Source of the DNA: Spirochaetota bacterium
Lineage (GTDB): Bacteria; Spirochaetota; Spirochaetia; Treponematales; UBA12059
Direction of reading: 5' to 3'
Assembly: GCA_022709445.1 (NCBI GenBank)
Contig: JAKLIU010000060.1
Coordinates: forward strand, 1 to 9,264
DNA: 9,264 nucleotides
Below the pieces are notes generated by a model. That model saw only the letters and a list, made by a program, of their open reading frames with translations. It ran no database searches and was not told the origin of the DNA. The position numbers and the translations under genes were made by a program. Below are positions 1 to 6,102 of the stretch, one piece after another. Numbering within the stretch: the stretch's first letter is position 1; the number at the start of each line of letters is the position of its first letter.

Positions 1-60
1 GGCAGGATCCGGGGAATCCGGGCGTACTGCCCCGATTTGGCCGGATTATCGTATGGTTCG

Positions 61-82
61 ACTATAAAACCGGTTTAGTAGT
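61..82. promoter_or_regulatory. LacI-family-type operator dyad covering -10 and spacer
   Basis: The dyad is ACTA-N2-AAACCGGTTT-N2-TAGT: a perfect 10-bp core palindrome (67-76) with matching outer arms (61-64 and 79-82), so 18 of 22 positions obey the symmetry. An AT-flanked core with a central CG step is the known operator style of LacI/GalR-family repressors of sugar genes. It lies over the -10 and spacer of the leftward promoter, where binding would block RNA polymerase. Symmetry and position are seen directly; the regulator family is inferred. Confidence 0.6.
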
Positions 83-89
83 TTGTCAA
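61..89 (-). promoter_or_regulatory. Near-consensus promoter reading left, out of the window
   Basis: Read on the minus strand, TTGACA (89-84) is followed by exactly 17 bp and then TATAGT (66-61). That is a perfect sigma-70 -35 and a 5/6 -10. Transcription would begin near position 54 and run off the left edge, so the controlled gene is not in the window. A 7-bp inverted repeat, AATCCGG/CCGGATT (15-21 and 41-47), lies in the predicted leader. No start codon with a ribosome binding site is visible before the edge. Confidence 0.75.
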
Positions 90-125
90 AGGGTAGCTCC
101 CGCCGCCCCGGGAGGCGTAATTGAC

Positions 126-154
126 TTGCGTCACGGCCGGATGGGTGGTACCAT
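126..154 (+). promoter_or_regulatory. Possible promoter of the 5'-nucleotidase gene
   Basis: TTGCGT (126-131), a 17-bp spacer and TACCAT (149-154) sit about 75 bp before the start codon. The same TACCAT -10 occurs in the better-supported promoter at 6027-6055. A TTGACT box (121-126) overlaps the -35 but has no fitting -10 at 16-18 bp. The 8-bp palindrome TGGTACCA (146-153) overlaps the -10 and could be an operator. The -35 is weak, so this is a candidate only. Confidence 0.35.
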
Positions 155-228
155 GACATCCCCCCCGCGGGACGGAACGCCAACCGGCGCTCGGAATCGC
201 GAAGGTTCATTATTTCCCAGGAGGTTGT

Positions 229-1797
229 ATGAAACGTTTTGCTCTCGTCCTGGTGGCCTTGCTCGCCATCTTCTCGTTCTCCTGCGTCAGCTCGCCCGCG
301 GAGGCCAAGGCCCCCGCTTCCGCAGAGCTCGTCGTGCTGCACTTCAACGATTTCCACGGCCAGCTCGATGCCGACGCGACCGGCCAGGGCGGCATCGCGG
401 CCATGGCGGCCTACGTCAAGTCCGTCCGCGCCGCCAACCCGAACGTGCTCTTCCTGAGCGCCGGCGACTTCAATACCGGGACCATGGTGTCCGACAAGTA
501 CAACGGCATGATCGAGATCGAGCTCTTCAACATGCTCGGCCTCGACGCCACCGCCGTGGGCAACCACGAGTTCGACAAGTCCCCCGAGGCCCTGGCCGCC
601 CAGATCGCCGCGGCCAAGTTCCCCTTCCTGGCCGCCAACATCACCAAGGGCGGCGCTCCCGCCTTCCTGAACTACACCGTGAAGACGGTCGGCGGGCTCA
701 AGGTCGGCATTTTCGCCATCACCACCTCCGACACCTACATCAAGGCCCATCCTCTCAAGGTCGCCGGCTATGACTTCACCGACGAGATCGAGGCGGCCAA
801 GCGCACCGTGAAGCTCCTGCGCGAGCTCGAGAAGGTGGACGTGGTCATCGGCCTGTTCCACACCGGCACCGGCGAAGGCACCGGCCCCACCCCGACCGAC
901 AAGATCGTGGCCGCGGTTCCCGGCATCGACCTGGCCATCGACGGCCACAGCCACGCCGACCTGGCCGCCCCGATCATGGTCGGCACCACCCCCATCGTGC
1001 AGGCCGCCTACAACGGCAAGAAGCTCGGCCAGGCCGTGCTTTCCTACGCCGCCGGCGCGGTCACCCTCAAGGGCTGGACCTCAGTTCCCATGAATCTCAA
1101 GGACAAGGAAGGCAAGCTCCTCGGCGCCGCCATCACCCCGGATCCGGAGACGGCCGCCGTGGTGAAGAAGTACGCCGACGAGATCAAGGCCACCTACGCG
1201 GTCCAGATCGCCACCACCACCGCCGCCTACGACCTGGGCGACAAGCTCACCCGCAAGCAGGAGACCGCCCTCGGCAACCTGGTCGCCGACGCCATGATCT
1301 GGAAGGCCCGCGCCATGGGCATCAAGGCGGACTTCGCGCTCACCAACGGCGGCGGCATCCGCAAGACCATCCCCGCCGGCGCCGTGACCCGCATGAACGC
1401 CTATGAAGTGCTGCCCTTCGGCAACACCCTGGCCTATTTCCAGATGACCGGCGCCCAGGTGCTGGAGCTCTTCGCCAACATCGGCAAGATCCCCCTCGGC
1501 AACGGCGGCTTCGCCAACGTTTCCGCCGACGCCCGGTTCTCCATCGACCTGGCCACCGGCACCGTGAAGGACCTGACCATAGGCGGGAAGCCCGTGGACC
1601 CGGCCAAGACCTACATCGTCGTGACCAACGATTTCATCGCGGTCGGCGGCGACGGCGTCTACCCGGTGTTCAAGACCCTCAAGTTCACCGACACCTTCAT
1701 CGACGCCCTCGAGGGCCTGGTGGAGTACATGAAGCAGCTCCCGCAGCCGATGACCCCCGCAGTCGACGGCCGCATGAAGATCATTCCCAAGCCCTGA
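229..1797 (+). CDS. 5'-nucleotidase / metallophosphatase, UshA-like lipoprotein
   Basis: Predicted periplasmic or surface enzyme that dephosphorylates extracellular nucleotides so the nucleoside and phosphate can be taken up. The 522-residue protein begins with a lipoprotein signal (MKRF, hydrophobic stretch, FSFSC with Cys19). The N-terminal calcineurin-like metal domain shows NDFHG (D41, H43), GD (D80), GNHE (N112, H113) and GHSH (H240, H242). The C-terminal 5'-nucleotidase domain shows NGGGIR (373-378) and a GGDG loop (473-476) of the type that holds the nucleotide base. Length and domain order match the UshA/CpdB/YfkN superfamily. The start is fixed by AGGAGG at 219-224, four bases ahead. 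The gene is monocistronic, with its own terminator. Exact substrate (5'-nucleotide, UDP-sugar or cyclic nucleotide) cannot be told from the sequence. Confidence 0.93.
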   Translation: MKRFALVLVALLAIFSFSCVSSPAEAKAPASAELVVLHFNDFHGQLDADATGQGGIAAMAAYVKSVRAANPNVLFLSAGDFNTGTMVSDKYNGMIEIELFNMLGLDATAVGNHEFDKSPEALAAQIAAAKFPFLAANITKGGAPAFLNYTVKTVGGLKVGIFAITTSDTYIKAHPLKVAGYDFTDEIEAAKRTVKLLRELEKVDVVIGLFHTGTGEGTGPTPTDKIVAAVPGIDLAIDGHSHADLAAPIMVGTTPIVQAAYNGKKLGQAVLSYAAGAVTLKGWTSVPMNLKDKEGKLLGAAITPDPETAAVVKKYADEIKATYAVQIATTTAAYDLGDKLTRKQETALGNLVADAMIWKARAMGIKADFALTNGGGIRKTIPAGAVTRMNAYEVLPFGNTLAYFQMTGAQVLELFANIGKIPLGNGGFANVSADARFSIDLATGTVKDLTIGGKPVDPAKTYIVVTNDFIAVGGDGVYPVFKTLKFTDTFIDALEGLVEYMKQLPQPMTPAVDGRMKIIPKP

Positions 1798-1814
1798 GCC
1801 CGGGAACCGATCCT

Positions 1815-1835
1815 GCCGTCGCCGTGCGCGACGGC
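1815..1835 (+). other. Perfect hairpin just ahead of the terminator
   Basis: GCCGTCGC (1815-1822) pairs perfectly with GCGACGGC (1828-1835) across a 5-base loop, ending 4 bases before the terminator stem. It lies in the 3' untranslated part of the nucleotidase transcript. It may stabilise the mRNA end or act as a second fold on the cobS mRNA arriving from the other side. Its function is not known. Confidence 0.45.
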
Positions 1836-1839
1836 GAGG

Positions 1840-1866
1840 GCCCCCGCCGGAAGGCGGGGGCTTTTT
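1840..1866 (+). terminator. Intrinsic terminator of the 5'-nucleotidase gene
   Basis: A perfect 9-bp stem, GCCCCCGCC (1840-1848) with GGCGGGGGC (1853-1861), closes a GGAA tetraloop and is followed directly by five T (1862-1866). This is a textbook rho-independent terminator on the plus strand. On the minus strand the hairpin is not followed by a T-run, so it would not be expected to end cobS transcription efficiently. Confidence 0.92.
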
Positions 1867-1879
1867 CATGTCCGGAGGA

Positions 1880-2659
1880 TCAAGCCAGAACGACGACGGC
1901 GGCCAGGAGCGTACCCAGCTCGGCCAGTTCCACCGCCGCGCCCAGGGCGTCGCCGGTGTATCCTCCGATGCGGGCGCGGTACCAGCGCCAGACGCCGATG
2001 CCGGCGGTGAGGGCGACCAGGCAGCCGGCCAGCAGGGCTCCAGCCGCGGCCAGGGGGCCGAAACCCAGTCCCCAGAGCAGGGCCCCGGGGAAGGCGGCCA
2101 GGGAGTAGCCCAGGCCGGAACGGACCGGGGAGACGGCGCCGAGGGCGGAACCCAGTCCGCCGCCCCCGGCAGGGGTCCCGGAGGCGGCCACCGTCATGGC
2201 GGCCAGGCGGCCGGCCGTCGGCACCAGGAGGAGGCTGCCCCAGGCGGCCGCCCCACCGGCGGACAGGATGGCGGCCGTGGCGCCCAGCCGGGCCGCGAGC
2301 GCCAGGAAGCCGGCGAAGAAACCGTAGGTCCCGAGCCGCGGGTCCTTGAGCACGGCCCGGCATTTCTCCCGGTCGTCGCCCAGGACACCGGCGGCGTCCG
2401 CCGTGTCCACCAGGCCGTCCAGGTGGAACAGGTTGAAGAGGAGGTATTGGGCTGTCATGGCGGCCGTGGCTGCGAGATACGGCCCGCGGAAGCACAGGAG
2501 GCCGATCGCGGCACCGGCGCAGGCGACACCGCCCGCCGCGAGGCCGACGGACGGGATCATCCAGTCGGCGGAGACGTAATCCGGTTCCCGCCGGAGGCGC
2601 ACCGGGATCCTGGACATGAGCGACAGGACGCTCAGGGCCCTGTGCCACAGGGCGCTCAT
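1880..2659 (-). CDS. cobS: Adenosylcobinamide-GDP ribazoletransferase (cobalamin synthase)
   Basis: Inner-membrane enzyme that joins adenosylcobinamide-GDP to alpha-ribazole (or its phosphate), releasing GMP and closing the nucleotide loop of the cobamide. The 259-residue protein has the family signatures. HLDGLVDTADA (79-89) carries the acidic Mg-binding residues D81, D85 and D88. It is followed by a DRE...KDPRLGTYG stretch and by GGYTGD..GA near the C terminus. Several hydrophobic segments fit a multi-pass membrane protein. The start ATG (2659-2657) overlaps the cbiR stop as ATGA, implying translational coupling. An open frame continues upstream to 2887, but that part is low-complexity Arg/Ala sequence inside cbiR and is not family-like. 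It is the last gene of the cobU-cbiR-cobS operon. Confidence 0.93.
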   Translation of the reverse strand: MSALWHRALSVLSLMSRIPVRLRREPDYVSADWMIPSVGLAAGGVACAGAAIGLLCFRGPYLAATAAMTAQYLLFNLFHLDGLVDTADAAGVLGDDREKCRAVLKDPRLGTYGFFAGFLALAARLGATAAILSAGGAAAWGSLLLVPTAGRLAAMTVAASGTPAGGGGLGSALGAVSPVRSGLGYSLAAFPGALLWGLGFGPLAAAGALLAGCLVALTAGIGVWRWYRARIGGYTGDALGAAVELAELGTLLAAVVVLA

Positions 2660-3366
2660 GCCGGTGCCCCGTTCCCGCCGCCGCCGATTGATTCCAGGGC
2701 GCGCATCCCGGGAAGCAACTCCCGCCATGAGAACAGCTCCAGCTGGACTATTCCGTCGAAACGCTTCAGGAAGGGCGAGAGCGCGCCGAACCAGGCTTCC
2801 GACCCGTCGAAGGCGACGTGGTCCCGCGTGCCGTCGAAGCCGTGCAGGTGCAGCTCCCGTATCCGCCCGGCGCGGGCCTCGATCCACGGAACCGGGTCCA
2901 GGCCGGCCGCGACCAGGTGCCCGGCGTCGGCGCAGAGCGGCGGCGGTCCCAGGGCGGAGCCGGCGAGCGCAGCATCCGCCCGCATGAACGGCTCGAGCGC
3001 GGTGTTCTCGAGGAAGAACCGGTCCGCGCCGTGCTTCCGCCTGAGCCCGTCCAGCGCATCGCAGAACGGTTCGAGCCCTTCCTCCGTCCGGGGAGGGTGC
3101 ACCACGAAGCTATCCACCCAGCCCGCGAGGCTGTCCACCAGGGGAGCGTGGGCGGCCAGCAGGGCGTCGGGGAGGTGCGCGCTGTACTCGAACTCTGAGG
3201 CGAGCGCGCGGATCCCGTCCAGCTCGTCCCGGAGTATCGCGCGGGTGTCGTCGTCGTACATGAAGAACAGGAGCTCAACCCGACGCTGGGAGGTCTCCGA
3301 GCGCAGCCAGCGCAGGTTTTCCAGCCAGGTGCCGGGCACCACGTAGGAGGGGACCGAAAGCTTCAT
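2656..3366 (-). CDS. cbiR: Cobamide-remodelling phosphodiesterase CbiR-like (AP endonuclease 2 fold)
   Basis: A 236-residue TIM-barrel protein of the xylose isomerase/AP endonuclease 2 superfamily. Candidate metal ligands appear at strand ends in the usual order: E31, H64, H90 (VVHPP), E120 (FLENT), D147 and H150 (CADAGH), H173 and H175 (ELHLHGFDG), H183, and E210 (QLELFS). CbiR, first characterised in Akkermansia muciniphila, opens the nucleotide loop of coenzyme-form cobamides so that a different lower ligand can be installed. I favour that assignment because the gene sits between cobU and cobS, with no gap to cobU (TGA directly followed by ATG) and a 4-base ATGA overlap with cobS. A ribosome binding site, AAGGTG (3378-3373), supports the start. 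The family call rests on fold motifs plus context. A generic sugar isomerase is the alternative and is less likely here. Confidence 0.8.
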   Translation of the reverse strand: MKLSVPSYVVPGTWLENLRWLRSETSQRRVELLFFMYDDDTRAILRDELDGIRALASEFEYSAHLPDALLAAHAPLVDSLAGWVDSFVVHPPRTEEGLEPFCDALDGLRRKHGADRFFLENTALEPFMRADAALAGSALGPPPLCADAGHLVAAGLDPVPWIEARAGRIRELHLHGFDGTRDHVAFDGSEAWFGALSPFLKRFDGIVQLELFSWRELLPGMRALESIGGGGNGAPA

Positions 3367-3849
3367 TCATTTCACCTTGAGCGGTATGCCGGCAACCATC
3401 AGCTCCACCCGATCCGCCGCGGCCGCCAGGCGCGCGTTGGCCAGGCCCAGGACCATGCCGTAGCGGCGGCTCACCGGATCGGCGGGAATCACGCCCATGC
3501 CGGTCTCGTTGGTGACGATGACGATGTCGCGGGGCAGCGCCGCGACCAGGCGGTCCAGTATGCCTTCCCATTCGGCTTCCCGCCCCTGGTAGAACAGGTT
3601 GTTGAGCCACATGGGGATGCAGTCCAGGATCATGGAAGCGCGCAGCGCCCGGTCGATGTCGACGGGCTCCTCCACGGTATCGAAGGCGCCGGCGCGCTCG
3701 GCCCGGTGGCGGCCTATCCGATCCCGCATCTCGTCGTCGAACGCGGTGGCGGTGGCCAGGAAGCTCCTGGGCGCGGGGAAGTCCGCGGCGAGTTCCAGGG
3801 CCCTGCGGGATTTGCCGGATTTCACTCCGCCTGTCAGCAGTGTTCTCAT
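3367..3849 (-). CDS. cobU: Adenosylcobinamide kinase / cobinamide-phosphate guanylyltransferase
   Basis: Bifunctional cytoplasmic enzyme that phosphorylates adenosylcobinamide and then adds GMP to give adenosylcobinamide-GDP, the substrate of CobS. The 160-residue protein shows the P-loop GGVKSGKS (7-14) and an RIGRHRAER segment whose H48 matches the guanylylated histidine of Salmonella CobU (His46). It also has LDCIPMWLNNL (75-85) and the VTNETGMGVIP motif (N114, E115). It is slightly shorter than the usual 170-190 residues but no key motif is missing. AAGG (3860-3857) lies seven bases before the ATG. It is the first gene of the operon; only about 70 bp separate it from the tetR terminator, which leaves no room for a cobalamin riboswitch. 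A TTGACG (3885-3880) is present, but its best -10 coincides with the ribosome binding site, so the promoter is unresolved. Confidence 0.93.
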   Translation of the reverse strand: MRTLLTGGVKSGKSRRALELAADFPAPRSFLATATAFDDEMRDRIGRHRAERAGAFDTVEEPVDIDRALRASMILDCIPMWLNNLFYQGREAEWEGILDRLVAALPRDIVIVTNETGMGVIPADPVSRRYGMVLGLANARLAAAADRVELMVAGIPLKVK

Positions 3850-3917
3850 GGATCGACCTTAGCGCCGTCCGCCGAGGCTCGTCAATGCGCCTTCCCGTCC
3901 GGGCGGCGGGAAGAATG

Positions 3918-3945
3918 AAAAACGCCACCCCATGCGGGGTGGCGT
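3918..3945 (-). terminator. Intrinsic terminator of the tetR-family gene
   Basis: On the minus strand a perfect 10-bp stem, ACGCCACCCC (3945-3936) with GGGGTGGCGT (3931-3922), closes a 4-base loop. Its last T runs into four more T (3921-3918). It lies 36 bases past the TAG of the regulator and upstream of cobU, so it separates the regulator transcript from the cob operon. Confidence 0.9.
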
Positions 3946-3981
3946 CGCGCGGCGCGCGGAGGCGCGTCGGACCGATGGCCT

Positions 3982-4647
3982 CTATTTCTTGCGGGGCGCG
4001 GCCTTGGCCTTGGCGGCGGGCTTCCAGTCCGGGTTGGAGACCAGGGCCCTGACGCCGTTCCAGACGCGCTTGCCTTCCTTGACGATGTCGCTTGCGCCGA
4101 CGTCGGCCACCCAGGAATTGATGGCCAGCAGGGTTGCCCCGACCACGCTCATCGCCACGGTCTCGGCGTCCGCCCCCGCGACCAGCTGGCCCTTGGACTT
4201 GGCTTCCTTGATGCAGGCGACCACGCTGTCCTTGTCCCTGGCCTTCAGTTCCGCCAGGCGCTGCCTCAGCTTGGGGTATTGCCTGAAGATGGCGTCCGGC
4301 TGCGTGAGGAGGTAGCAGAAGTCCACGTTCTCCTTGAGGGCGGCCAGGATCTTGAAGTACGCGTTCTCGAACCGGTCGAGGCCGACGTGCCCGGCCTCCT
4401 TGTAGTACAGCTGGAACAGGTCGAAGAACATCTCGACCACGTCGAACAGGGACTGGAACATGCCGTCCACCCCGTCGAAGTGCCTGAATATCGCGGGTTC
4501 AGTGACCCCCGCCTTGGCCGCTATGTTCTTCAGCGTCGCGGCCCTGGGCCCTTCCTCGCGCATCACGATGGCGGCCGACCTAAGCAACGATGACTTGGCC
4601 TTGGAATACGGCCAATCATCCCCGAAAATCGTCTCTTCCTTGCTCAT
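3982..4647 (-). CDS. TetR/AcrR-family transcriptional regulator
   Basis: A DNA-binding regulator of 221 residues from the chosen ATG. The N-terminal helix-turn-helix (about residues 16-62) contains the family core ATLKNIAAKAGVTEPAIFRHF (38-57 plus neighbours). The rest is an all-helical ligand-binding and dimerisation domain of unknown effector. The C terminus is a basic Lys/Ala-rich tail (PAAKAKAAPRKK), which is uncommon for the family. In-frame starts also exist at 4656 (ATG) and 4731 (TTG), none with a convincing ribosome binding site; 4647 was chosen because the text upstream is AT-rich and not protein-like. The gene is flanked by same-strand genes but insulated downstream by a terminator. 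No target is evident; it may regulate itself through the repeats at 4712-4745. Confidence 0.88.
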   Translation of the reverse strand: MSKEETIFGDDWPYSKAKSSLLRSAAIVMREEGPRAATLKNIAAKAGVTEPAIFRHFDGVDGMFQSLFDVVEMFFDLFQLYYKEAGHVGLDRFENAYFKILAALKENVDFCYLLTQPDAIFRQYPKLRQRLAELKARDKDSVVACIKEAKSKGQLVAGADAETVAMSVVGATLLAINSWVADVGASDIVKEGKRVWNGVRALVSNPDWKPAAKAKAAPRKK

Positions 4648-4814
4648 GACTACCATACTAATGATTTTGCCCCCGATAGTGAAGCGGTTTTTGCCGTGTC
4701 GCGATGGTTTGATGCTTAACTTTGGTAGCAATAATGGTTAACTATAGTGAGTAGCGGCATCTTGGTTATAGAAAATTGTTTTCTTTTGAAGTAACAGGAG
4801 TGTAGCATCCTCTG
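4648..4814. other. AT-rich spacer between the SBP gene and tetR
   Basis: This 167-bp spacer is clearly richer in A+T than the rest of the window. On the minus strand it must hold the 3' end of the substrate-binding-protein transcript and the promoter of the TetR gene. I see no strong terminator: only the short arms GAAAA/TTTTC and AGGA/TCCT can pair. TATAGT (4746-4741) and TATAAC (4770-4765) could be -10 boxes, but neither has a good -35. Direct repeats are described separately. Confidence 0.6.
4712..4745. repeat. Paired ATGSTTAACT direct repeats upstream of tetR
   Basis: ATGCTTAACT (4712-4721) and ATGGTTAACT (4734-4743) match in 9 of 10 bases and start 22 bp apart, about two helical turns. 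The second copy sits in a short palindrome, AT-N-GTTAAC-N-AT (4734-4745). Same-face spacing upstream of a regulator gene suggests an operator used for autoregulation. The repeats are seen directly; the role is inferred. Confidence 0.45.
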
Positions 4815-5963
4815 TCAGGGCACGGCGGACGCGATCCAGGTGAACGTGCCGCCCCGCACGGCCTTGATCACCGCCCCCTTCACCGCGTCGCCGTTCCCGT
4901 CCAGGGAGACGGTGCCGGTCGCGCCCTCGAATTCCGCGGTCAGGGCCAGCTCGTCCCGGATGCGGTACGGCTCCGCGCTCCCGGCCCGCCTGATCGCCGA
5001 GAGGACGAGGAGGTAGCCGTCGAAGCCCAGGGCCGTCACGGCGACCGGGTCCAGGCCGTACCGGGATCGGTACTCCTCCAGGAACATGGAACCCGCGTGG
5101 TTCTGCGGGGCGTCCGCCGCGTAAGCGGAGGAAAAGGCCGCGCCCTCGACCGCGGCCTTGCCCAGATCCAGGAATTCGGGTGTTTCCCAGGCGTCTCCGC
5201 CCAGGAAAGCCGCCCGCACGCCCGCGGCCCGCGCCTGGGTTATCAGGAGGGCGCTCTCCGTGTAGTTGCCCGGAGCGAACACCACGTCCGGCTCCTTGGC
5301 CAGCAGGGTCTCCACGATCTGGCTGAAATCGCGGTCTCCCCGGGCGTAGGCGAGCGAGGCGACCACGGCGTTCGGGTTGCCAGCGAGCCCGGTGAAGGCT
5401 GCCGAGAAGAATTCCGCGAGACCGGTGGAGTAGTCGCTGCCCAGGTCGCGGACGACCACCGCGGTGCTTGCCCCGAGCTCGCCCCGGGCGTAGTCCGCCA
5501 TCACCCTGCCCTGGAACGCGTCGGTGTAGCAGACCCGGAAGTAGTACCTGTTGCCCATGGTGACCAGGGGATTGGTGCAGGACAGGCCGATGGCGGGTAT
5601 GCCCGCCTCCTTCACCACCGGACCAGCGGCCATGGACAGGCTGGAGTCCCAGGAGCCCAGTATGGCCGCCATACCCTTCCGTTCCGCGAGCCGCGCCGCG
5701 GCCTTGGCAGATTCCGCCCGGTCCGACTTGTTGTCCGCCATCACCAGCCTGATCCGGTATTCCTTGCCGTCCAGCGTCACGGTCGGGTACAGCTCGTTGG
5801 CCAGCCGGATGCCGCTGGCTTCCAGGTTGCCCCCGGCCGCGAAAGCGCCGGTCAGCGGTTCCAGCACCCCGATCTCTATGATGCCGCGCTCGAACGGGGA
5901 ACGGGCGCACGCGGCGGCCACGAGCAGCGCGGCCGCGGGAACGAGCTTCCTGAAGATGTCCAT
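4815..5963 (-). CDS. ABC transporter substrate-binding lipoprotein, branched-chain amino acid (LivJ/Leu-Ile-Val) type
   Basis: Type I periplasmic binding protein of 382 residues, anchored as a lipoprotein: the signal MDIFRK, a hydrophobic run and VAAAC give acylated Cys19. The mature part opens with IGVLEPLTG (31-39), followed by the ADNKSD segment (76-81). GSWDSS (103-108) is a typical ligand-contacting loop, and the next stretch is PAIGLSCTNPLVT. This order is that of the Peripla_BP_6 family, which binds amino acids, amides, urea or aromatic acids; the ligand cannot be told. The ATG at 5963 was chosen because it places the lipobox correctly; longer in-frame starts would cross the promoter. 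GAGGG directly precedes the ATG, a closer than usual ribosome binding site. No permease or ATPase gene is adjacent, so it is an orphan receptor in this window. Confidence 0.9.
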   Translation of the reverse strand: MDIFRKLVPAAALLVAAACARSPFERGIIEIGVLEPLTGAFAAGGNLEASGIRLANELYPTVTLDGKEYRIRLVMADNKSDRAESAKAAARLAERKGMAAILGSWDSSLSMAAGPVVKEAGIPAIGLSCTNPLVTMGNRYYFRVCYTDAFQGRVMADYARGELGASTAVVVRDLGSDYSTGLAEFFSAAFTGLAGNPNAVVASLAYARGDRDFSQIVETLLAKEPDVVFAPGNYTESALLITQARAAGVRAAFLGGDAWETPEFLDLGKAAVEGAAFSSAYAADAPQNHAGSMFLEEYRSRYGLDPVAVTALGFDGYLLVLSAIRRAGSAEPYRIRDELALTAEFEGATGTVSLDGNGDAVKGAVIKAVRGGTFTWIASAVP

Positions 5964-6004
5964 CCCTCGCCTGGCTCCAGCGCGCACATTCCCTCCCGCG
6001 GTCT

Positions 6005-6021
6005 CGGGCCCTGAGGGCCCG
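6005..6021. promoter_or_regulatory. Dyad at the predicted start of the SBP transcript
   Basis: CGGGCCC (6005-6011) and GGGCCCG (6015-6021) form a perfect 7-bp inverted repeat around TGA. The predicted transcription start (near 6020) falls inside it. It could be a repressor operator or a stable 5' hairpin on the mRNA. Symmetry is seen directly; function is inferred. Confidence 0.4.
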
Positions 6022-6026
6022 CATTC

Positions 6027-6055
6027 ATGGTAGGAACCGAGACGCGTTCTGTCAA
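6027..6055 (-). promoter_or_regulatory. Promoter of the substrate-binding-protein gene
   Basis: Minus strand: consensus TTGACA (6055-6050), 17-bp spacer, TACCAT (6032-6027). The start of transcription would be near 6020, giving a leader of about 57 bases before the ATG at 5963. Confidence 0.7.
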
Positions 6056-6102
6056 ACGGTTTCATGATGCCTGTGCCCTGCGAAATCGTTATTATTGAAT
6101 AT

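Noticed and set aside
1840..1861. The 1840-1861 hairpin as a terminator for cobS on the minus strand
   Set aside because: On the minus strand the hairpin is followed by CCTCG, not by a T-run.
2660..2887. N-terminal extension of CobS in the same open frame
   Set aside because: Arg/Ala-rich, lies inside cbiR and is not typical of CobS; the ATGA overlap at 2659 is a far better start.
1868..3346. A 492-codon open frame on the plus strand opposite cobS and cbiR
   Set aside because: Its product is a Gly/Gln/Ala/Arg-rich low-complexity string with no family motif. It is the expected shadow of GC-rich genes, and the minus-strand frames carry clear CobS and CbiR motifs.
3857..3885. TTGACG-18-TAAGGT as a cobU promoter
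   Set aside because: The would-be -10 contains the AAGG ribosome binding site, and transcription would start at the ATG itself, wasting that site.
4722..4748. Plus-strand promoter TTGGTA...TATAGT in the AT-rich spacer
   Set aside because: Spacer is only 15 bp, and no plus-strand gene begins within the next 1.3 kb.
4738..6024. A 428-codon minus-strand frame overlapping the substrate-binding-protein gene
   Set aside because: Arg/Gly-rich shadow in another frame; the binding-protein frame has a lipobox and Peripla_BP_6 motifs.
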